NCBI GenBank assembly: GCA_029532625.1
Contig: JARFXM010000011.1
Coordinates: 1,054,001 to 1,118,000 of the forward strand
From: Lomentospora prolificans
Taxonomy: Eukaryota > Ascomycota > Sordariomycetes > Microascales > Microascaceae
DNA: 64,000 bases
Direction of reading: 5' to 3'
Program-made: the position numbers and the translations under genes
The notes under the pieces: model-generated
What the model was told of the DNA's origin: nothing
The model's input: only the letters and a program-made list of their open reading frames with translations
Databases searched by the model: none
Part shown: positions 24,296 through 36,640 of the stretch, in pieces
Layout of the letters: the number at the start of each line of letters is the position of its first letter
How positions within the stretch are numbered: the stretch's first letter is position 1

Positions 24296-24802
24296 TAGTA
24301 TGGTAATTTATGTACTAGTGTAATGTCCAAATCTGGTATAGACAAGTACCAGAATAACAAATCTTATCCTGGAATAGTGGAGCGCCACCTACACGGTGAA
24401 AAGTTGCACCGCTGCTTATTCTCTCTCGACTCTCGAAGGATCATCTCAAGCTTCACGGGAACGTTGTATTAATATTTGATTCCCATGACGGTTGTGGAGT
24501 TCTGGTTTAGCGGCAGGGTCCGCTGACCGCAATGTGTCGAGGAAGGCAGACAGATTAATAGAGGTTGCCCGCTTTGCTCGTCTTCCGCGGTCCTTTAAAG
24601 CCACCCTTCATCCCAGCTCTTCTCATCATCCCCAGAAAAGCCTTCCTCGCCCTCGAGCAGAGAAACATTAATCCTTGCGCGAGCCGCCAACGCCATAACC
24701 GCCGATAACGGCAGTTTACTTGACGCCTTCAACGAACGCCAAGCCTCAATCTCTCCCGACCAAAAAACAAAAGAAGAAAAAAAAAATCCTGAAGCCGTCG
24801 CC
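24296..24802. other. intergenic / possible 5' leader
   Basis: About 500 bp between the transposase relic and the small membrane-protein ORF. An A-rich stretch (24764-24786) lies just before the ATG at 24803. The minus-strand frame 24595-24996 overlaps the small gene and looks like its shadow. Confidence 0.45.
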
Positions 24803-25093
24803 ATGTCGGACGGAAAGCGCCCCTCCGTTTTCTCTACCCTCATCAGTTTCGTCTCTCTCCTCGTCCAGCTCGGCATCCTCATCATCCTCGCCTTACTCCT
24901 TGCCGAGGTTAAAAAGATGCACTCTCGGGACAGCGATCCCATCCGCGTTGCAATTACAGGGTCTAAGAGCTCGACCCTAGATGTGAGGGTTGCCAACTTG
25001 GCCTCGGACGCTGTACCTATTCAGTTCACTGGCACACCAAAGGTGTCGGTCACCAATAGCATCACCAGCCCGCTTTACGTCGAGGCCAGTTAA
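24803..25093 (+). CDS. small single-pass membrane protein, unknown family
   Basis: A 96-codon intronless ORF with a good start context (GCCGTCGCCATG). Residues about 10-33 (STLISFVSLLVQLGILIILALLLAE) form one strong TM segment or uncleaved anchor. It is followed by a charged KKMHSRDSDP and a beta-prone tail with alternating Val residues (LDVRVANLASDAVPIQF, then PKVSVTNS). I recognise no family. The hydrophobic pattern is what coding selection would produce, and the opposite-strand frame has no such order, so I favour the plus strand. It sits alone between a transposase relic and a 2 kb empty stretch. It could be a short lineage-specific gene or a chance ORF. Confidence 0.5.
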   Translation: MSDGKRPSVFSTLISFVSLLVQLGILIILALLLAEVKKMHSRDSDPIRVAITGSKSSTLDVRVANLASDAVPIQFTGTPKVSVTNSITSPLYVEAS

Positions 25094-27051
25094 AGCGGCT
25101 GAGCGCAGGATGGGAAAAGGACTCGGTGGGAGGCTTAAATTGCGGAGGGTTCGGAGAGATGCCGCCAACCATGTCTTCTTCTGGAAGGAATTGATACCCA
25201 CGGTTTAGGAACAGCGGGGCTATGCCAAACGTCCATTGCGGGCAAAGGGGTTGTCCAGGTCAAGTTTTTTATTTCATCTTTTTTTTCTTTCCTATGATGC
25301 TTCCAGGGTCCGCTCTCCGCTCTCCTTCGATATGGCACTGGCCAAGACGGACGTGTTGGCAGAGGGCAGGGCCGATTGTAGCTTCAGTGACAGGTGGTAT
25401 CCAAGTGCGAAACATGAAGAACGGAGGATAATACCGAGGGTTCATCACAGTTGTATCTATTGTCATCAATCAGCGCGTTTGTGCGATTATAATCAGTCTC
25501 GGAAGAATAGGAAGGGAAGCTTCAAGGCCATTCCCCTAGTTATTTTTGACAATCTAGAAAGGCTCCACAGTTACGAAGTAGGCAAGGCACAAACCCGGCT
25601 AGGAGTGTTAAGGTTAAGCTCGTGGGTTCCTGTTCTTCACGACTGCAGAAAATCAAACCTTCATTGCTTACTAACGAGCACTTCCGATTGTATCGTCTTG
25701 TGTGATGAATGATGGGGATGCTTAGCCGGAGGGTTAGGACTGTTCATTCAGCGTCCCGGTCCAATCTTGAGGGAACATGAAGCTCGGGTAGCCACGCCAT
25801 TCCATGACGCCCGATTACAATCAGAGGCCAAAGGGCTGCAACGGGAGGTATTCAATTGGATCAAAACTGCAGCTTCTCAGCCTTCGCGTAAGCCTAAACT
25901 CGGGTCCAACCTTATCCGTAGGGTCAAGATTCGATTGCAAGTCTATTCAGTCAAGACTCGAAGCTACAAAAGTGGTATTGAATGCAAAGTCTCGTAACTA
26001 GTTTTAGGGAAGATGGGCTCGGAATTTTGTCGATATCTGTAGGTATCTCACTGGCAAACAGACAAGAGCAATCCACGGAAAGTAGCCGGCCACCCTGCTC
26101 GTCTCGAAGGAAACAATCAACAAATATTGAGACTCTTTAAGTTCCATAGTTGCTTGACCGGCTACTCTTTCCAAGAATCCGCCAATTGCTTACACCCATT
26201 GTGCCTGCCTCATCTCGACCTTCTATTGTGGTTGGCCACGTCTTCAAGGAGATGGAAGCAGCTTCCAAAGTATTCCATATGAGGAAAGCCCTTCTCTCTT
26301 GCACCTTAAGACACATTCACCATCAATGTCTTGTCCATTGGGTCATAGTCTTGGCTACTTTACCCTCTTGTTTGCTGCTCTTCTTATCACTCCTTTCTTC
26401 GACCAACGCACCTTTGTCAATCATCTCAAAGCAGCAACATCACATCTCCAAGTACACAATAACTGATACTAGTCTCATAGAGATATAGAACTCTCGTCAC
26501 CCAGGTATGTCCAGAGAAGTGCTATATATTTGGTTGCTTTGCTCTTGCCTACCTATAGTTATTCTAACTCAAATAATGAGATTATGGCTGGCTCTACTAC
26601 TCTCTACCCCTGTCTGCCCTGTTGACCTTCTCTTATCCTATTCACCTCCCTAGCCTGTGTTGTATTTTGCTCTCATACCAACCTCAATTTCCGATTATCT
26701 CATCATTAGATGTTGTTCGCGTGCCTTCAGCATAGTAGGCTCTGTTAGGATCCTTGGTCTGGTTTCGTAGCATATTGGAGAAGGCTTAGAGCTCCAGTCC
26801 CAAAATGATTCACTTACCCAAGCTCAAAGGAACCAAGTCTAAAAAACACCTAAGAGTACCCAATCCTTTCCTCTTTGCCAGGCTTACCTTCCGAGCCATT
26901 TCGATTCGGATACTTACTGATTCACTTGCATTACAATTCATCGATCCCGCTTGTTTTTCCAATGGTATAGAAAGCCCTACCCTTCTCGAAACCTTGGTTC
27001 TCGGATCTCGCTAACCTTTTCTCCTTCAGCCTACGTCTCATCCTGCAGACA
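25094..27051. other. gene-poor region upstream of the helicase
   Basis: About 2 kb, AT-richer than the neighbouring genes. Frames at 25236-25712 and 26150-26488 (plus) do not start with ATG and carry no recognised domain. The final few hundred bases are presumably the promoter and leader of the helicase gene. Confidence 0.5.
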
Positions 27052-30000
27052 TGGTAGGTTCCCTTATCAATATTTGCTAAGCTTTAGATAGCTGAACCTT
27101 TACGAGTTCTTGCCCTGACCTCGTCAACAGCTTCCTATCCCCTGGGAACTACTTCCGGAGTTCCCTCTTCCCGAGGAGCTCCTCGTTCCGAAGCCCTTCC
27201 CTCTACCTCGAAACGACGTTGACTATCCGCCTAACTCCAAGGATAACTATCTCGAGATCCAGTACCGCCTCATTCGCCATGAGGGTACCGAAATGCTCAG
27301 GCAGGCCGTCAAGGACTATAGACAGGATCCTCAGATGAAAGAGTCCCCCGACACCGCAATCTACACAAATGTAAGCTTTTCTCCTTCGACACTGAGGTCT
27401 CAAGTCCTCCCTGCTTAAACTTGGCTCTAGGTCACAGTTCAGGGATACAACGTCACCCGCCTTGGAACTTTCTGCCGAGTTAGCTTTTACCCCAGCAGGG
27501 TCGAGAAAAGGATCCGTTGGCGACACTCCGAACGCCTCACTCCTGGGACGATCGTGGCTTTGTCTACCGCCCAAGACAAATTCCAAACTGTCTGCAAGGT
27601 TGCCGTCGTCACACAGAGGGTCCTGGTCGGTGGCCTGGAGCCTAACGTCGGGGCTGGAGAGCATCCCGAGACCCCGCCGCGTATCGATATTGCCTGGGCT
27701 TGCCATGGCGACGCCGTTCTGGATCCTACGGTGAAAATGGTCATGATCGAAGCTAAAGCTGGCTACTATGAGTCTGTAAGGCATGCCATGCTCGGACTTC
27801 GGCTTTTAGCTAAGAAAAAGTAAGTAAAGTACCCTCCACGACGATTCTGTGAAGCACATGCTAACCCTTCTTAGATCCCGCTTTGACCGATATCTGATAT
27901 CCGGATTAACGAAGCCAAGACCTCCTAGGTATCTCCAGGAACTGAAGGGGATTATGGACTTGAGCCCAGTCTTTCACCAGCCTCTTACCTTTACCAGCCT
28001 CAACGCAGATAAGGATCCTACGGAAGCCGAAGCTCTGAAAGACAAAGAAGTTTCCACGCCAATCAACGTTTGTGCCCCATTCCCCATGGGAATGAGTTGC
28101 ATGACGGGAATGGACGAGTCTCAACTTGAAGCGATCCGCAAAATTCTGACGTCCGAGCTTCCCGTCGTCCAAGGTCCTCCAGGCACCGGGAAAACCTTTG
28201 TTTCTGTTGCCGTTATCAAAATACTTTTGAAGAATCTCGACTGGAAGGTTCCAATCGTAATTTCAGCGCAGACCAACCACGCCTTGGATCAACTTCTCCT
28301 CCTTGTCCACGAAGCGACGGGAGCCCCGTTTGTCCGCCTCGGACGACGTTCCCAGAGTGAGCTAGCAAGTCGACGTACTCTTTTCCAACTCCGTCGGGAG
28401 TCGCGAAAGAGCCTTCAAGGAGCCAGACACAATCATATCGAGGCTCTCCGAAAGAGACACGCTAGTAAGCTTGAGGAGATCATCCAAAGGTGTTTCCCAG
28501 GCGGCTTCCTCAGTCCCCACGACCTCCTAGAGCACGGGCTCCTCTCCCAGTCACAGTGTGATTCGATTATGAGCCCCGGTCGACCTAATTTGGACACCTC
28601 GTCATTCGACTACTTTGGTGTCTGGCTTGAAGGCTCCGTTGTTCCCGTGCAGCCGGAGAGGTTTGCCTACCAGATATCCGCTTGGGAAGATGCACAGGAG
28701 TCCGAGGTACGAGGAGGCAAAGCGGGCTTTCAGGATGATGATGAGCGTGAACTCCTCTCTGGGCAGTACATTCCTATTCTTGAAAATCTCAGCACCACCA
28801 TTCGAGGGGGGCTCAACAAACCCGCGCTTTGGGACAGGGTTGCCGCGATACTTTCACGGTGCCGTAGCCTTTACCAGGTGCCATCCGATTACCGTGCTCC
28901 CGTCTACCAATACCTCCGTCGGCAATTCGTTGCCATCAAGACACGGGAACTACAGCATACCTTGCAAGAGTCAGAACCTCTCGTATCTGAACTCGCGGAG
29001 GTAAAAGCTGAGGCCGACACCAAGCTCATCAATGACCTATGTATCCCTATCGTCGGCTGTACCACCACAGGCTTGACCAAATACCGGAAACTCATCGAAA
29101 CTCTCAAGCCGAGGATCATGCTTGTTGAGGAAGCCGCGGAGACGCGAGAGGCCAATATTGCTTCGGCACTCGTTGGTTCGCTCGAGCAAGTTATCCTTAT
29201 AGGTGATCATCTCCAACTCACCCCAAACACAGAGGTCCCCGGTTTAGGCGGCCCACCTTTCAACCTCAACGTCTCCTTGTTTGAGCGGTTGATAAAGCTA
29301 GGTATCAGCCATTCGGTGCTGAATGTCCAGCGACGAATGGTTCCCAAAATCCGAGAGTTACTCAACGTATTTTATCCTCAGCTGAGTGATCATCCTTCGG
29401 TCTGCGATAGGAACGAGCGGCCTCACGTCCCCGGCATGGGCCGCCTGTACAACTTTTTCTTCTGCCACACTTGGGCCGAGTCCACTACGGACAGGTTCTC
29501 GAAAATTAACAGGGAAGAAGCTGCGATGATCACAGGGTTTATCCGCTATCTAGTCCAGAACGGCACTCCTCCGCAGACAATCACTGTCCTTACGTTCTAC
29601 AAGGGGCAGCAAGACCATCTTCGCCAACGACTAAGCCAGGACAATATTCTTCGCAACATTCACCCCTCTAGGAAGTACAACATCTGCACCATTGACGGTT
29701 ACCAGGGCGAGGAGAACGACATCGTTATTCTTTCCCTCGTCAGGAGTCCGAAGAAAGGCCAACCGCACGCCGTTGGATTCGTTGCTAACCAAAACCGAGC
29801 GGTTGTTGCTATCAGCCGCGCGCGTCGTGGTTTTTACGTTTTCGGGAATTACTGGAACCTCGTCCATGCCGGCAAAGAGTCCAGTTCCGTCTGGGGCCCA
29901 ATCACTAACGTCTTCATCTCGCAGAAGCGGTGCCATAAGAAGCTGCCAGTGACCTGCGTACAACATGGGAACGTCACGAACATCAAAGCCGCCGGGGATT

Positions 30001-30842
30001 GGGAGAGGATCCAAGGGGGGTGTAGGATGACTTGCAACCAAGTTTTCAGGAGATGTGGACACATCTGCACTAGGGTTTGCCACCCGTAAGTTCTACTTGC
30101 CTTTGCTTTATTTGACGCCCGTCGACTAACTCTTTTCTGCTGCAGGGCCTCCCACGAAAACCTCCGTTGCGCGGATCCTTGTGCCCGCTTCCTCAGTTGC
30201 GGGCACAGGTGTTCTGAGCTCTGCGGAAATGAATGCAAGTGTGCTCGCTGCGACGGAAAGGGGAAGCTCAATGCCAAGACCCTAACCAAGGAATCTGCCA
30301 GGGTATCTCCAGCGATGGATACCTTTGCGAGCCTTGACGGTTGGATGGCCACATACGTTCCCGAGCCTCAGCCATCCATACCTCAAGCGGCCTCCCGGGA
30401 GTCGAAGTTCTTCAGCGAGGAGTGGAATGACTCTGACTCAGTGGGGGAAGGGGAGGGCGATGCGGCATCTAAGGGAGGTGGCCTTGCCGCTGAAGGCACT
30501 TTCGCCGAGGCCTCCGTCGTTCAGACGACCGCGTCAAGAAAGGGCGTCGGAAATGCCCCGCGAACGTCTGCAGTGGCAGTTAGGCACATCTTCAAGCAAG
30601 TAGTCGTCGATGATGCCCTCGAGAGGCGACCGGTCAGGGTTGTGCAGACTCTGTCCACCTCCGGGAGGGGGGAGCATCGGCATCAGCCGAAGCCGAAGCC
30701 AGACGCCAAGACGAGGACTGACGATGAGGCTGATGTTGGAGTTGATGACTTCCTCCGTCAGATAGGTGCAGACGTGGAGGCGTCGACTTTAGACGAAAGG
30801 CCTGACAGCGCGTCGGAAACCTCGGACCTGATTCAGCTGTAG
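27052..30842 (+). CDS. ZNFX1/Hrr1-like SF1 RNA helicase with NFX1-type zinc fingers
   Basis: UPF1-class superfamily 1 helicase. Relatives are animal ZNFX1 and fission-yeast Hrr1, which act with RNA-dependent RNA polymerase in small-RNA pathways. Exons 27052-27054, 27131-27370, 27431-27819, 27875-30085 and 30146-30842 join to 1179 codons plus stop. Motifs: Walker A QGPPGTGKTF (near residue 311), walker-B-like LVEEAAE (near 627), IGDHLQLTP, QRRMVPKIREL, TIDGYQGEENDIV (near 817) and AISRARRGFYV (near 855). After residue 920 come NFX1-type CGHICTRVCHP and CGHRCSELC elements, followed by an acidic, disordered tail. Animal ZNFX1 is much longer, and fungal relatives usually extend further at both ends. 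The first coding exon would hold just the ATG; an additional upstream exon is possible. Function in RNA silencing is inferred from the family. Confidence 0.9.
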
Positions 30843-33800
30843 GCTTTCCGGGGATTCTTTACCGCGGCCGGTCTGGTCGAGTTCGGTTGGCTTGGTTTTA
30901 ACCGTGACAGTTTGATTTCTTGGCTTCTTTAACCTTCTTTATGGAGCGTACGGTGGAATGGGAGCTTCCGCGGGAACAGACCCAACGAAGAAACAGGGTT
31001 CGAGTGGGCCTGCAAACACGAGCTCGGGTAATACCTTCTCCCCGTCGCTTTCGCACTTACTTTTCTTCCTATTCATCACTCCGAACAGCAAAAGCGTTCG
31101 CCCCTAGTTTAGGCTGCGAGGCTTTAACACATTGAGTCAACCTGAAGATCTCAAGATCACCGGGCCTTTGGGGATTTAACAGCACACAAGAATTAAGAAT
31201 CGCGCGGGGGCTGATGTGGCGAAGCCCTCTGATTTTTTTCTGAAGCGTTACAAGGCGATATACCTCTTCCTCTTCATTTCAGCACTGCAGCAGCTGGCAG
31301 AAGGCCAGATAGAGTGTGAAATCTAAGGTTCATCTATAATCTCTGCGCATGAAGTTTCACAGAAGAAGTTTCACAGAGGTCACCGCGACGGGGGGACCAA
31401 TAAAGGAACCTTTTCAAGGGCTTAAGGTTCAATTCTTAAGATTGTTTTGTCTTTGTCAGACAAAGACGCAACCGAGTTTATACTTTGATGGCTATCCCCG
31501 GTTAGAATGGTGCGGAGATTTACTGGAAACAGACGAAAAAAGCGTTGGAATCGAAAGCTAAATCTTGCTACAAAGCATATAACCCATCCATTCGTGCAGG
31601 GCCTCACGTCAAACATGATACGGGCTATATTTGCCAAGTGCCGTGATACCAATCTGTCCAGTAGATGAAGTAAGCTTACTGCGTCGGCGTCTTGCGAAGG
31701 CTATTGTGTATGTGTACGTGTAAGGCTAAACTTGGCCGCAGACCACGAGGGAAGGACGATTCCTCAAGAGGGTGTCAAGGGTGTGTGCGGAATGGTGGCC
31801 GTCTTGGCGGACCTGGCTAGCCCAGCCGGCCGGAAACAAAGATCACGTCGATGTGTGTGACAAAAGGTAGGGCCCAGGTTTAGGAGTGACAGCGACAACG
31901 CTGGCCAGTGCCGGGGCCGGAATCGCGGTTGGGTGGGGAGGGACTTGGCAGGTTCGGGGATGCATGGCATTCGGCGTTCGGTGCAGGATTGCCGGGTTGT
32001 TTTCTTGCGGATGGAAGTTTGATCTAGCGCTCTGGTGGTGTTCAGTGTTCACCGTCACATTGCTGCTGGCCGAGGCTCTCCGTTACTGGCTTGCAAACCC
32101 GGACGCGATTCTCCCTCTCTTGGTGGCGGATTTCTGATGGGCATTGCAGCGGGGTGGGGGGAGGTTACAGGGCTTCCTTGCGGAAGCGTCCTCACCTTTC
32201 TACCCTCTAATTTCGGATATGCTGTATTATCAATCCCAGGCCTTAGGCCTTACCCTGTGCGAGGGTAGATGATCACGTTTGTGGGCAGACTGATGCTGTG
32301 GAGTGAGGGCATTGGTGATGTTGGCTAAGGGTGTTGGGGTTGGCGACCCGGGGAAGAGGTTCGTTCGATTTCTTGGACTTTTAGTAACTGGTGCAGGTGA
32401 GGAAACTTGAGACTCGAAATAAGCGCCCGGAGTTAGGTTGCTATGTAACGGGGACCGGGGCGGGGCGGGAAAGAAGGACCATTAGGATTCTACATTCGCG
32501 GGAGCTAAGAGGAGGCTTGCATGTTTGGAGAATTCTTTTCGAATTAGTCTACCTTGGTAGTCCGGCTTAGGATTCAAGTGATTCGATGCATTGCAAGGGG
32601 GTGGAGAGAGAGGACGACAGGTCATGCCGTTTTGGTTTGGAGTGGTGAATGTGTGAATGCCCTCAATTCCAAAGCGCGCGTGGGACGAAAATGAGCCCAT
32701 GGGATCTACTTGTAGCTGGCGATGAGGCCAATAGCGCCCGGATCGCCCGTACTACTGTGGGCATGTAGGCTTGTGCTATTCGCTAGTACCTCAATTGACA
32801 GCAACGAGGCAGCATCAGCGTCTAGCAAAGCTGTGATATCGTTTCAGTTATCCCTTTGTCAAGGTTCCATGCCTCACATGCCGTCTTCTTTTCTATCTCG
32901 CGAACATTTGGGCCCGGGGGGAGGGGGGGGAAGATTCAGGCGCTGCGGTGGTGTGATTAGGATTGAATCGAAAGGGGTCGGAATGGAAATCGATTGAGCA
33001 CCCTTTCGGGGAGGCATGTTGGCTCTTGGCTTCTTGTTTGTGCCATTACAACAGAATTATGGGCGCGGTGCTGCTGCAAACCGGGAATGCATGCAGATAG
33101 GACCTTTTATGGTACCCGGCCGCAGCAAACTCGGTGAAGAAGTACCTAACGCCGATTCGATTTGGCTACTTTATGCTAAACCCGGGCGGTGCGCATTCAT
33201 TCCAGACAGGTTCGGCCAGTGCCAGCAGCGTGTGCCCATCCTCTCCTCACAAACAAAAAGAGTTGAAAACATTGAAACCTGGAACCTTTTTCTTTTCTTC
33301 ACTGGGTAAGTTTGCTGGCCCTCTCTGCACTGCTGGCTGATCCCCGCTGCACCTGCCAACCTGCCATCCCGGAAAAGTGTGGGGCTCCCGATTCCCGTCG
33401 ATCTCATTGGCCGCCCTCGGCGCTTAAAGGTCTGCACAGGTCGCACGCAGCCAGCCACTCACAGAGCGGAGACGACCTTGCCCGTCACCCGCATCTCTGC
33501 AGGCCGTGGGCGTTTGGCTGAGCTGAGATGTGGCTGATTGGCTCGTTTGTCCTTGGCTGATCGACCCGGGGGGCAGGGGTTGTTCCTTCCCAATGCTGGC
33601 TATTTCTTTGTGGTGAGGGTGTGTGTGGAGCGGGGGGCGGGAAGGAACGAATCTTGGCCTCTCGTCGCTTTCTGTCTCACTCTCGCCTGGCTGGCTTCTG
33701 CTTTCCAGTCTCGCTTTCCTCGAAGCGTTGTCATGGATGAGAGAATTCCAAGGCGGAAATGGTGATATCCCGCGGACAGGGTAACGACCGACGCATGAAA

Positions 33801-34708
33801 CTTCATGAGATCTTTCTCCTGTGATGGCGCCACTTGGAGCGGTTTTAGACGATGCAGTGTTGAGCGTTTCCAAGCGCAGGTGAGTGAAAGGAGAGAGCCG
33901 CCCGTCAAAGGTTGCTGGCGGAGCAAAGGTTCGTGCTCGGATTGATTTATTTCTCCCTGTATCTCGTAACATTGCACCCTGCGGTTGGATTGGCCCCCCC
34001 CCCCCCCTTGGGGGAAGTCTCCAATCGCCAGCTCTTCCAGGAGATGGTGGATAAGCGTGAGGGGGTGCAGGGACGTTGGGGGCCAACGGCAGGGCGAGTC
34101 ACATACCTTTTTTCGTTTTCGTAGACGCTACCGATTTTTCATTCCCTTGCCAGGCGTGTCCCCCTTGTCACTATCGAAAGAGTACGGGCATTCGAGGGAG
34201 GTACTCTCCTCTGCAGGAGAACGGGCGGGTTCTCTCTCTAAGATTGGTGCAGCTGGACCGTTTTTGCTCTGTTGAATGGGTAAAAAAGGGCTGGGACATC
34301 TCGTCTCTCCTCTCTTTCGGGATGGCCCCCATCCATCTACTTCATTTTGTTTTTGGATTCCTCCATGACAGAAAGTTGAAGCCGAAAGATTCGTCTCGAC
34401 GGGACTCACTTCTTTGTTCTTCGGACATTAGGGCCGTCTTTTATCTTCTTGTTTGTTGGACGACGACTTTTTTTTTTATTCCTTATTTTCCTTTTTGACA
34501 TTCAACACGGGCTTTACATACAACTAAATATCCGTCCTTTTCTCGCCCACTCCGCATCTTGGACAATTACCGCCAAGACATCTTCGAGACTGCGAATACA
34601 GACGACTTTCGAACGACGACCTCTGGAATTTCGACTCGAGTACATAGGCTTGGTTGAACAGACTTGAACCACTACAACACGTTAAGAAACATCTTGACAC
34701 CCGACAAA
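30843..34708. other. 3.9 kb gene-poor region
   Basis: Lies between the helicase and the copper-protein gene. No conserved coding sequence on either strand. It contains a near-tandem 13-bp copy (GAAGTTTCACAGA at 31351 and 31365), a G-rich run near 32925 and a C14 tract at 33994-34007. The last 200 bp (T-rich then CA-rich) is the likely leader of the next gene. The 220-codon minus frame at 33424-34086 has no motif. Confidence 0.5.
33994..34007. repeat. C14 homopolymer followed by TTGGGGG
   Basis: Fourteen consecutive C, then TTGGGGG, so the site can pair with itself. Read directly from the sequence. Confidence 0.95.
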
Positions 34709-35613
34709 ATGCTCGGCTCGACTCTTCTCACGGCCGTCATGGCCGCGACGGCATCCGCACACATCCTCATCTCCTACCCCGGATCGCGCGGAAACAACCT
34801 CATCACCAACGAGACCTTCCCCTATGGCATGCAATGGGAATACCCATGTAAGCATTTCTCATTCCTGCCAATATTGGCCTGCTTTTTTCCCTCCCTCTCT
34901 TTTGTTCCTTTTCTCGAGGCTAACAAGAACCAACCAGGTGGCGGCATCAAGACCACCACCAACCGCACCTACTGGCCCACGACGGGCGGAGCCGTCGCCT
35001 TCCAGCCCGGATGGTTCCAGGGTCACCTTACGGCCTTCATCTACATCAACCTCGGCTTCGGCACCGACGGACCCTTCGACGGCCCCAAGAACATGTCCAG
35101 TTCCATGGTTCCTCCATTCCAGCTCCTCGGCCCTTCGAACAACCCTTACCCCGGCACGATTTGTCTGCCGCAGGTGCCTCTCCCTGCTAATACTCAAGTC
35201 AAGGCGGGAGACTTGGCAACGATCCAGGTCGTTGAGCTTGCAGCACACGGTGCTGCTCTGTACTCGGTAGGTTTTTCCATCCTCCATCCTTCTTCTATAA
35301 GGAAGGTAAAGGGAAATTCATCGGGTCTAACATGTCATATATATAGTGCGTCGACATCATCTTTGCCGATCCCGGAGACGAACGCATCGCCGAGGTCAAC
35401 GAGTCCAACTGCTACAACAGCCAGGAACTCGGCTTCGCGGACGTCTACACCATCACCACCAGCGAGCCCGCGCGCGACGACGCACTGGCGCAGACCTCCG
35501 GCGCCGAGGAGACGGTGACGTTTTGGTACTGGGGCAGGCACAAGAAGCAGTCGGCGTGGAAGTGGATGGGCTTTGCGCCCGTGGTGCTCGGAGGCCTTGC
35601 CGTCTTCTTGTAA
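34709..35613 (+). CDS. Bim1/X325-type LPMO-like copper-binding protein
   Basis: Secreted protein of the BIM1-like (X325) family, which resembles lytic polysaccharide monooxygenases but functions in copper uptake or binding at the cell surface. Exons 34709-34847, 34938-35266 and 35347-35613 give 244 codons plus stop. A signal peptide ends at ..ATASA, so the mature protein should begin with His (HILISYPGSRGNNL), the N-terminal copper ligand of this fold. A second His (WFQGHLTAFI) and an Asp in CVDIIFAD fit the His/His/Asp site of the family. Four cysteines (YPCGGG, TICLP, SCVD, SNCYN) fit two disulfides. The hydrophobic C-terminus (KWMGFAPVVLGGLAVFL) suggests a GPI anchor signal. Junctions YP|CGGG and LYS|CVD keep frame. 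Confidence 0.92.
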
Positions 35614-36640
35614 GGGGCTGAGTGGCGAGAATGTGCCAAGAAATAAAAAAAGGAAAAAAAAAAAAGAAAAAAAAGAAAAGAAAAGAAAATGATGCCATTT
35701 GGCGAACGCGGGATGTTGTGCTATTGTACGAGTTTTCGAGGATACCTGTTACCAGTTTCTTTTTCTTTTTTTTTTTTTTGGGTGGGTTCCTATTTCGGGT
35801 CGATATTGGACATATGAGACCCTCTTTCTTTTTTTTCCATCTTTGAACGTTTAGCATAGACATGGGCGTTTCTGGGGGCTTATTTCTTCATGTGAGTTTT
35901 GGTGTTGGGGATGGCTCTATGGTTGTCAGTTCGCCGTAGGTTGCAATCGGAAAGTGAATGATACAATGTTCATTACAGTTTTCTGTCCCATTTGGATAGT
36001 AAACGTGAATAACGGTTTGCGATGTGTCAGTCATCGCTGTGCTCGATCTGAATCAGTGTCCTCAATGCTCTTTCCTGGCTTGAAGAACAATCTCCCTGCA
36101 CTAGTTGCTCTTACCCCGCGGGGCCAGAGTTCCCCACTTCAACCCAGTCTCGACAGTGGGAATTGCCCCTCCTCGGCGCAAGCTCCACTAAACCCAAGTT
36201 ACGCAGCCCCTATCGCAGCCTAGCTTCAGAAGGCTGCCAGCTCCATCCAGCGGAGCTACTCCAGCGTTCTACTGGGTTCCATCCCTCAGTACGCCCAATT
36301 CCCACGATTACCAAGCAAGATCAACCGCCTGTCAGGTACACCTGTCCAAATACCCCACCACCGTCCCAGGCCGGAGCTTAGTGGAATAGGAAGTGATGTC
36401 TCAGAAGCTCTCAGCTCATGCACTTGACCTTCTTGTCCCCCCCCCCCCCCCCCCCTTTCTTTTTCCCGAACACTACTTCTGCAAACCAAGCAACTCATCT
36501 TGATTTTGACAGCTAGCGGCTGGAGCTCGCAGGCGATAGAGACTCTCCTTTTTACTTTCTCCCCCCCCCCTCTTCTATTTTCTAATTCTCATCGAGCTCG
36601 AACCATCATATACAACACTACCCAATCGACGACCCCGCCA
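35614..36640. other. intergenic with purine-rich and C-rich tracts
   Basis: About 1 kb between two plus-strand genes. An A/G-rich tract at 35643-35690 and T-rich runs near 35770 and 35830 lie in the 3' flank of the copper-protein gene. C19 (36437-36455) and C10 (36561-36570) runs lie in the DOA1 promoter or leader. No supported ORF. Confidence 0.6.
36437..36455. repeat. C19 tract in the DOA1 promoter region
   Basis: Nineteen consecutive C, 185 bp upstream of the DOA1 ATG, followed by T-rich sequence. A second run of ten C starts at 36561, 71 bp upstream of the ATG. Together they make a strongly strand-asymmetric pyrimidine leader. Confidence 0.95.

Noticed and set aside
24595..24996. 133-codon minus-strand ORF over the small membrane protein
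   Set aside because: The plus strand in the same place has a coherent TM segment, while this frame looks like its antisense shadow.
33424..34086. 220-codon minus-strand ORF in the 30.8-34.7 kb gap
   Set aside because: Pro/Ser/Arg-rich composition fits random GC-rich frame; no domain, no conserved start or splice logic.
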